From NCBI GenBank assembly GCA_964430245.1, contig CAYSEW010000015.1:1-57931 (forward strand): a DNA stretch of 57,931 bases. Reading direction: 5' to 3'. Each line of letters starts with the position of its first letter. Position 1 is the stretch's first letter. Below, in pieces: positions 53,594 to 57,931 of this stretch. The notes beneath the pieces are model-generated. The model did not search any database. It worked only from the letters and a program-made list of their open reading frames with translations, and was not told the DNA's origin. Source of the stretch: CAYSEW01 sp964430245 (GTDB taxonomy: Bacteria > Bacteroidota > Bacteroidia > Flavobacteriales_D > Parvicellaceae). Both the position numbers and the translations under genes were made by a program.

Positions 53594-54397
53594 TCAATAA
53601 TCAGATTTGGTGATATTTTTAGAATTAATTATTAATGTTGGTATTTTTGCCTTGTTAAATAGAAGTGATTGAGCAAATTTATCATTAGAAGCAAAGAATT
53701 TATCTGAATCATATCCAATAGCAAACATATCTCCATTTACTTTATTAGCATAATCAATTATAGAATCTAACCATGAGCCTCTAGTATCAATCAGTTCAAG
53801 ATGATGGTTTACATGAAGTGTATTTAATTTTTTACTTAGCGCTTTAAGATTCATTTTAACTTTAGAAGCATATTTTGCATCTGTTTCTTTTCCAGCTATT
53901 ATGTGAACTTTTGAATTGTATAATTTAGCAATATTACCAGCAAGAGATGCTATTTGTAAGCTCTCAAGAGAACTGTCAATAGCATAAACAATATTATTAA
54001 GTGTATTGACCTCTGCGTTATCTTGTACAACCATAAAAGGTACTGTAGTACTAATAATCACTTTCATCGCAAAACTTCCAAAAACTTTTTGCATTCCTTT
54101 TGCACCATGAGTTCCCATAATTATAGCACTGGCATTTAGTTCCTCAGCAAGTTTTCCAATATCAGTAAAAATACTTCCTTGAATAACATGAGCATTCATT
54201 TCTATGTTTTGCTCAGGATGGTTTTTTATAAGATTTTGAAGTTTTTGCTCGGCTTCATTTTTTTCTGAATCTTTAGTTACAATATGTACAATAGCAACTT
54301 TTGCGTTAATCTGCTTAGAAATATTAATGGCATGATTTAAGGCAGTATCTGCAGTAAATGTAAAATCGTGAGGTACAATAAAAGTAGGTTCAGACAT
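53594..54397 (-). CDS. Tandem universal stress protein (UspA)
   Basis: The 267-aa protein consists of two UspA domains. The first, with IVPHDFTFTADTALNHAINI and the ATP-binding motif GTHGAKGMQKVFGSFA, looks functional; the second (from about 140) is less conserved and has lost the glycine motif. UspA tandem proteins act in stress survival through nucleotide binding. It is cytoplasmic. The start is ATG. It is a single-gene unit: 112 bases separate it from the DPP-IV gene and 107 from the upstream membrane-protein gene. Confidence 0.88.
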   Translation of the reverse strand: MSEPTFIVPHDFTFTADTALNHAINISKQINAKVAIVHIVTKDSEKNEAEQKLQNLIKNHPEQNIEMNAHVIQGSIFTDIGKLAEELNASAIIMGTHGAKGMQKVFGSFAMKVIISTTVPFMVVQDNAEVNTLNNIVYAIDSSLESLQIASLAGNIAKLYNSKVHIIAGKETDAKYASKVKMNLKALSKKLNTLHVNHHLELIDTRGSWLDSIIDYANKVNGDMFAIGYDSDKFFASNDKFAQSLLFNKAKIPTLIINSKNITKSDY

Positions 54398-54504
54398 TTA
54401 TCTTTAGTTTTCGATGAATTAAGTGCAAGGTAAGATTAAATATAAAAAAAAACCATTAAATATGATAATTTAATATTTAGAAATTACTAATAGAAATAAA
54501 CAAA

Positions 54505-54921
54505 TTAGTTGTTTTCTTTGTTTTTTAAAACAAATGGAATTACAGCTCCTGCTATACCAGATAAAGCAGTTAAGTATAACCCTATACCTATATTAACAGA
54601 TACTAATTGATTAGATACAGTTGGAAAAGAATTACTGGCATTTGACCAATCGTATATCCCAATTAACGCACAGATTCCAAAACCACCAACAACTAAATAT
54701 AGATTATTGCCAGATAATTCTTCTGTTTTATCATTCCTAAATATTAAATAACCAACTATTGAGAATAAGATTAAGGTTATAACACCATCACCATCCAATC
54801 CATTTGCAGAAAAATTTAACATACCACTTTTAACTGTTGCCCATGGTAAAAACACAGCTATAACTCCTATAGCTGCAGCTATTAGCATATACTTTTTTTG
54901 ATCACAAAATTCTTTTAACAT
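54505..54921 (-). CDS. Small four-helix membrane protein of unknown function
   Basis: The 138-aa product has four hydrophobic helices (for example YMLIAAAIGVIAVFLPWATV and LYLTALSGIAGAVIPFVL). The first helix contains the FLPW motif seen in many small DUF-type membrane proteins of Bacteroidota. I do not recognise a function. The start is ATG. It lies 35 bases downstream of the PorP/SprF gene on the same strand, so it may belong to that transcript. Confidence 0.65.
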   Translation of the reverse strand: MLKEFCDQKKYMLIAAAIGVIAVFLPWATVKSGMLNFSANGLDGDGVITLILFSIVGYLIFRNDKTEELSGNNLYLVVGGFGICALIGIYDWSNASNSFPTVSNQLVSVNIGIGLYLTALSGIAGAVIPFVLKNKENN

Positions 54922-54956
54922 GTCTTAATTTTTTAATTACCTCTAAAATAAAAAAA

Positions 54957-55958
54957 TCAAAATACAGGGCAAAATATAACTCTGTATTTATCAGATTTTT
55001 TCTCCTTATTCGGAAGATCAAAAGTAATGGATATTTCATGAGAACCTAGAGAAGATCGAACTAGACTAGATAAATTAAGATCATAGGAGTATCCAATCCT
55101 CATCTTATTGGCTTCTATTCCTGCCATTAAAACAAGAGCATCCTGCCATTGAAATTCATCTCCACTTGGATTTAAGAATGCAGTATGTCTATACCATACA
55201 CCAAAAGCTAAAATGCCATCTACAAAATAAGAACCAAAATTTAGTTGTTTCAAATTACTCTGAAGATCAAAAAGAAGGTTAGGAGATATATAAAGAGCTT
55301 TATGAAATAGACCATTACGTAACACCATGATTTTATATCCAGCATGAAGAGTAGTTCTAATTGGTATTTGTTCTTCCTGATTGTTGTTAAAAAACAATGA
55401 TTCATTAGGACGGGTTAAATGATTAACAGCAACTCCACCAAAAAACTTTGGTGAAAAAACAACTAATCCAGATGCAGCATCGAAGTAATTAGCATTCTGC
55501 CCTTGTAATTGGTTGGTATTGTAGACAACACCTCTTACAGGGTCTATCTGATCCCCCCAAATAGTTCTGCTCCAATCAATACTTTTTTGAACAAAATTCC
55601 CCTTTAATGCAAAATTGACTGACCATCCTTTAGATAACTTCAATTGGTAGGCATAACTAAGTCCTAAAATAGCTGTATTAAATATGCCTCCTGCAGTTTT
55701 GTCATAAAGAAATTGAACACCTAATCCACCATGAATTTTATCAATAAACTGATCGTATTCAAGATTATAGGTTATATAAGCATTCTCTATCTCCGGCCAT
55801 TGATTTCTATAGCCTGAATGGAACCTTGGGCTAAGATCTTTACCTGCTAATGCAGGGTTAAGGTGAAGTGAATTGGCGTAGAATTGGGTGAATTGAGGAT
55901 CCTGGGATTGAACATGAATTGATCCAAAAACTAAAAGTATATATAATAGGTGTTTCAA
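54957..55958 (-). CDS. PorP/SprF-family T9SS outer-membrane protein
   Basis: This 333-aa protein begins with a signal peptide (HLLYILLVFGSIHVQSQ) and the family start DPQFTQFYANSLHLNPALAG, followed by GYRNQWPEIENAYITYN. The C-terminal half reads as a beta barrel, with alternating strands such as MRIGYSYDLNLSSL. PorP/SprF proteins are partners for export of type B sorting-domain proteins. Three such proteins are in this window, two of them 0.8-1.9 kb upstream. The start is a TTG (55958): no ATG lies in frame upstream before a stop. It begins 8 bases after the LytTR gene, so the two are co-transcribed. Confidence 0.9.
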   Translation of the reverse strand: MKHLLYILLVFGSIHVQSQDPQFTQFYANSLHLNPALAGKDLSPRFHSGYRNQWPEIENAYITYNLEYDQFIDKIHGGLGVQFLYDKTAGGIFNTAILGLSYAYQLKLSKGWSVNFALKGNFVQKSIDWSRTIWGDQIDPVRGVVYNTNQLQGQNANYFDAASGLVVFSPKFFGGVAVNHLTRPNESLFFNNNQEEQIPIRTTLHAGYKIMVLRNGLFHKALYISPNLLFDLQSNLKQLNFGSYFVDGILAFGVWYRHTAFLNPSGDEFQWQDALVLMAGIEANKMRIGYSYDLNLSSLVRSSLGSHEISITFDLPNKEKKSDKYRVIFCPVF

Positions 55959-55966
55959 TTCTTTAA

Positions 55967-56725
55967 TTATTTGTAATTAGCCAATACTTCCATCAACATT
56001 TCTTTTTTTCTTACGGAGACATTAACATGAGATTCGTCAGAAAGCACTACATATCCACCTTTTCCTTTTACATATTTTTTAATATGATTTAGATTGACCA
56101 TGTTGGATTTGTGTACTCTAAAAAAGTTACATTCATTAAGAAGGTCTTCAAATTCTCTTAATGCTTTTGATACTGTTATTTTACTTCCATTAGTTAAATA
56201 AAATTTACAATACGCTCTATCTGCTTCACATCTAAGAATTTCACTAATGTCATAAAATTCAATACCATCTAAAGAGGGAAGGGCAATTTTTTTAAAATCA
56301 AATCCTTCATTTTTTTGATTGTTTTTGAGAACATCAAATCTTTTGTCCTCAGTATTGGATGAAGAGTTAATATTTTGTATTGCTTTTTCTACAGCAATTT
56401 TTAATTCATTAACGTTTATAGGTTTTAGTAAATAATCCAATGCAGCAAATTTGATAGCTTTTATAGCATAGTCAGCATGGGCTGTAGTAAAGATGAGTTG
56501 AAAATCGGGATTTTCATATTTTTCTAGTAAAGTAAATCCATTTCCACCTGGCATTTCAATATCAAGAAATACTATTTGTGGTTGATTGTTTTTTATGAAT
56601 TCTTCTGCAGATTTTACATTTTCTGCATGACCGATGACTTTTAATCCATAACAGAACTGGTCGATCAATTTTGCTAGACTTTCTCTGTTTTTATTTTCGT
56701 CATCTACAATTAATGCTGTTACCAT
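55967..56725 (-). CDS. LytR/AlgR-type response regulator
   Basis: At 252 aa the protein has a receiver domain, with LIVDDENKNRES and the phosphoacceptor Asp near residue 55 (VFLDIEMPGG), and the conserved Lys in YLLKPI. A LytTR DNA-binding domain fills about 145-250 (SKALREFEDLLN, then FFRVHKSNMVNLNHIKKY). LytTR regulators often pair with a membrane histidine kinase; none is in the window. Its position immediately upstream of porP/sprF and downstream of the mini type B genes suggests control of that secretion module. This link is inferred from position. The start is ATG. Confidence 0.9.
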   Translation of the reverse strand: MVTALIVDDENKNRESLAKLIDQFCYGLKVIGHAENVKSAEEFIKNNQPQIVFLDIEMPGGNGFTLLEKYENPDFQLIFTTAHADYAIKAIKFAALDYLLKPINVNELKIAVEKAIQNINSSSNTEDKRFDVLKNNQKNEGFDFKKIALPSLDGIEFYDISEILRCEADRAYCKFYLTNGSKITVSKALREFEDLLNECNFFRVHKSNMVNLNHIKKYVKGKGGYVVLSDESHVNVSVRKKEMLMEVLANYK

Positions 56726-56770
56726 TGTTGTGTTTATTCCATTTTTTTTAAAGATAAATAGAATTTTAGT

Positions 56771-57220
56771 TTATCTAACTAAAACAACAGTACCTTTTTT
56801 AACCATTGTGTTATCTCCAGAAACATTAACAGCTTTTACTTGATATACATAAGTTCCCATTGGCACTTGACTTCCTCTGTAATCTCCATTCCACTCATCA
56901 TTAAGATCATCAGATTGATAAACCATTTGTCCCCATCTGTTATAAACTTCAAGGCTAAAGTTATCAGCACCCTGACCTTTTACTGAGAAAAAATCATTAA
57001 CTCCATCGCCATCAGGAGAGAATGCATTAGGAGCATATAATGTTAAAGGTTTTTCAACAGCGATAGTATTAGAAACACTAACGATCTGTTCGTTTTGATT
57101 TTGAACCGCTACAACTCTGTAGATATTCATATTTTCATTATAAACGATTTCGGTGTTTTGAGCAAACCCATTAATTCCAGTGATGATTGAAATAAGTAGT
57201 ATGATAATTTTTGCTTTCAT
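56771..57220 (-). CDS. Stand-alone type B sorting-domain protein, copy 1
   Basis: The 149-aa protein has a signal peptide (IIILLISIITGINGFAQ) and about 40 residues of beta sequence (MNIYRVVAVQNQNEQIVS). Then comes a complete type B sorting domain from LYAPNAFSPDGDGVNDFF through YNRWGQMVYQS to KKGTVVLVR. Almost the whole mature protein is therefore a secretion domain, with no separate passenger. The PorP/SprF partner lies two genes downstream. A structural, filament or anchoring role is possible. The second copy at 57370-57819 encodes an identical protein. Spacing to the LytTR gene is 45 bases. A TAAATTTG promoter element lies 17-24 bases upstream of the ATG. Confidence 0.9.
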   Translation of the reverse strand: MKAKIIILLISIITGINGFAQNTEIVYNENMNIYRVVAVQNQNEQIVSVSNTIAVEKPLTLYAPNAFSPDGDGVNDFFSVKGQGADNFSLEVYNRWGQMVYQSDDLNDEWNGDYRGSQVPMGTYVYQVKAVNVSGDNTMVKKGTVVLVR

Positions 57221-57236
57221 GATCTTAATGTTTACC

Positions 57237-57244
57237 CAAATTTA
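57237..57244 (-). promoter_or_regulatory. -7 promoter element of mini type B gene copy 1
   Basis: The minus strand reads TAAATTTG, 16 bases before the ATG at 57220. The same element occurs in copy 2, so both copies should be transcribed on their own. Confidence 0.5.
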
Positions 57245-57369
57245 CGTTGGTATAAGAAGATCAGTTAGCGGCTATTTCCTAACGTGAAGCATAGCTTTTC
57301 TATCGTTTGGTTATAGTGAAAATATGATTACTTGCTAAAAGTTTATGTGATATTAATGAGAGGTTAATA

Positions 57370-57819
57370 TTATCTAACTAAAACAACAGTACCTTTTTTA
57401 ACCATTGTGTTATCTCCAGAAACATTAACAGCTTTTACTTGATATACATAAGTTCCCATTGGCACTTGACTTCCTCTGTAATCTCCATTCCACTCATCAT
57501 TAAGATCATCAGATTGATAAACCATTTGTCCCCATCTGTTATAAACTTCAAGGCTAAAGTTATCAGCACCCTGACCTTTTACTGAGAAAAAATCATTAAC
57601 TCCATCGCCATCAGGAGAGAATGCATTAGGAGCATATAATGTTAAAGGTTTTTCAACAGCGATAGTATTAGAAACACTAACGATCTGTTCGTTTTGATTT
57701 TGAACCGCTACAACTCTGTAGATATTCATATTTTCATTATAAACGATTTCGGTGTTTTGAGCAAACCCATTAATTCCAGTGATGATTGAAATAAGTAGTA
57801 TGATAATTTTTGCTTTCAT
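57370..57819 (-). CDS. Stand-alone type B sorting-domain protein, copy 2
   Basis: The protein is identical to that of 56771-57220 over all 149 residues. The DNA is also identical, including synonymous sites, which points to very recent duplication or ongoing gene conversion. The copies lie head to tail in the same orientation, 599 bases apart from start to start. The genes are separated by a 149-base spacer: 59 bases of it repeat, about 37 more are related and the rest is unique. Because the window stops 112 bases upstream of this copy, further copies could lie beyond. Confidence 0.9.
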   Translation of the reverse strand: MKAKIIILLISIITGINGFAQNTEIVYNENMNIYRVVAVQNQNEQIVSVSNTIAVEKPLTLYAPNAFSPDGDGVNDFFSVKGQGADNFSLEVYNRWGQMVYQSDDLNDEWNGDYRGSQVPMGTYVYQVKAVNVSGDNTMVKKGTVVLVR

Positions 57820-57835
57820 GATCTTAATGTTTACC

Positions 57836-57843
57836 CAAATTTA
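57836..57843 (-). promoter_or_regulatory. -7 promoter element of mini type B gene copy 2
   Basis: TAAATTTG on the minus strand, 16 bases before the ATG at 57819, identical in position to copy 1. Confidence 0.5.
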
Positions 57844-57931
57844 CGTTGGTATAAGAAGATCAGTTAGCGGCTATTTCCAAACGTGAAGTATAGCTTTTCT
57901 ATCGTCTGTTTATAGATAGATTTTGATTTTT

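Larger units (their letters stand above)
56771..57279. repeat. Direct repeat unit 1 (509 bp)
   Basis: Bases 56771-57279 match 57370-57878 with no difference that I can see. The unit spans the whole mini type B gene, from its stop codon, plus 59 bases upstream. A further 37 bases are similar with a few mismatches before the copies diverge. Confidence 0.9.
57370..57878. repeat. Direct repeat unit 2 (509 bp)
   Basis: Partner of 56771-57279, exact by eye. It includes the same promoter element. The sequence past 57878 (about 37 bases) stays related to copy 1 with four differences, then diverges. Confidence 0.9.

Noticed and set aside
56771..57878. Insertion sequence or transposon as cause of the duplicated segment
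   Set aside because: No transposase, inverted ends or target-site duplication is visible; the unit is a gene with its promoter.

Overview
The window looks like chromosomal DNA of an AT-rich member of the Bacteroidota, most likely a marine-type flavobacterium or close relative. Nine genes end in type IX secretion (T9SS) sorting domains: six type A and three type B (gliding-associated). There is also a PorP/SprF partner protein, several SprB and PKD repeats, and the Bacteroidota promoter element TAnnTTTG in front of many genes. I see no phage genes, transposase, CRISPR array or plasmid functions. This is a housekeeping backbone interleaved with cell-surface genes.

Layout. 1-3926: two tandem related T9SS cargo genes, the first cut by the window edge. 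3998-9819: FadH-type enoyl-thioester reductase, then on the minus strand a two-gene glycosyltransferase operon, a secreted T9SS protein and a Mpo1/DUF962 membrane protein. 10024-18662: a PKD/SprB surface protein, a dehydratase plus mini-asparaginase operon, a secreted CotH-like protein, a CapA-like plus NlpC/P60 pair and a helical cytoplasmic protein. 18840-22400: a large type B cargo protein and a small secreted protein. 22527-27723: tRNA-Ser and tRNA-Pro, a SiaB-like kinase, an orphan 86-aa protein, an SRAP DNA-repair protein, a membrane protein and a TPR-SpoIIE phosphatase. 27776-31028: an operon with a DUF6150 (YASQA repeat) secreted protein, an M19 dipeptidase homologue and a sphingosine-1-phosphate lyase homologue.

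31037-43307 is mostly core metabolism and information processing: an RlmD/RumA-type methyltransferase, a DUF4268 protein, a LuxR-type regulator, a ZIP transporter, YbaB, an otherwise unlisted 52-aa membrane protein, MurF, FabI, a membrane DnaJ-domain protein, an FG-GAP/UnbV lipoprotein, Ndk, an NTF2-like protein and ClpB. 43419-48945: a T9SS cargo protein, NlpC/P60 and M42 peptidases, tRNA-His, DUF3050, YtxJ and citrate synthase. 49031-54921: a repeat-plus-potassium-channel fusion, a secreted thioredoxin-like protein, a DPP-IV family peptidase, a tandem universal stress protein and a small membrane protein. 54957-57931: PorP/SprF, a LytTR regulator and two identical copies of a stand-alone type B sorting-domain protein.

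How it fits together. The recurring theme is surface export: cargo proteins, a PorP/SprF helper and a regulator encoded beside short type B proteins. A second theme is signalling by a kinase and PP2C phosphatase (SiaB-like and TPR-SpoIIE). The rest is envelope and lipid work (FabI, MurF, sphingoid-base lyase, glycosyltransferases). The most unusual items are the exact 509-bp duplication of the mini type B gene, the repeat-channel fusion, the DUF6150/dipeptidase/S1P-lyase operon, and a ZIP transporter that appears to be leaderless behind a palindrome.
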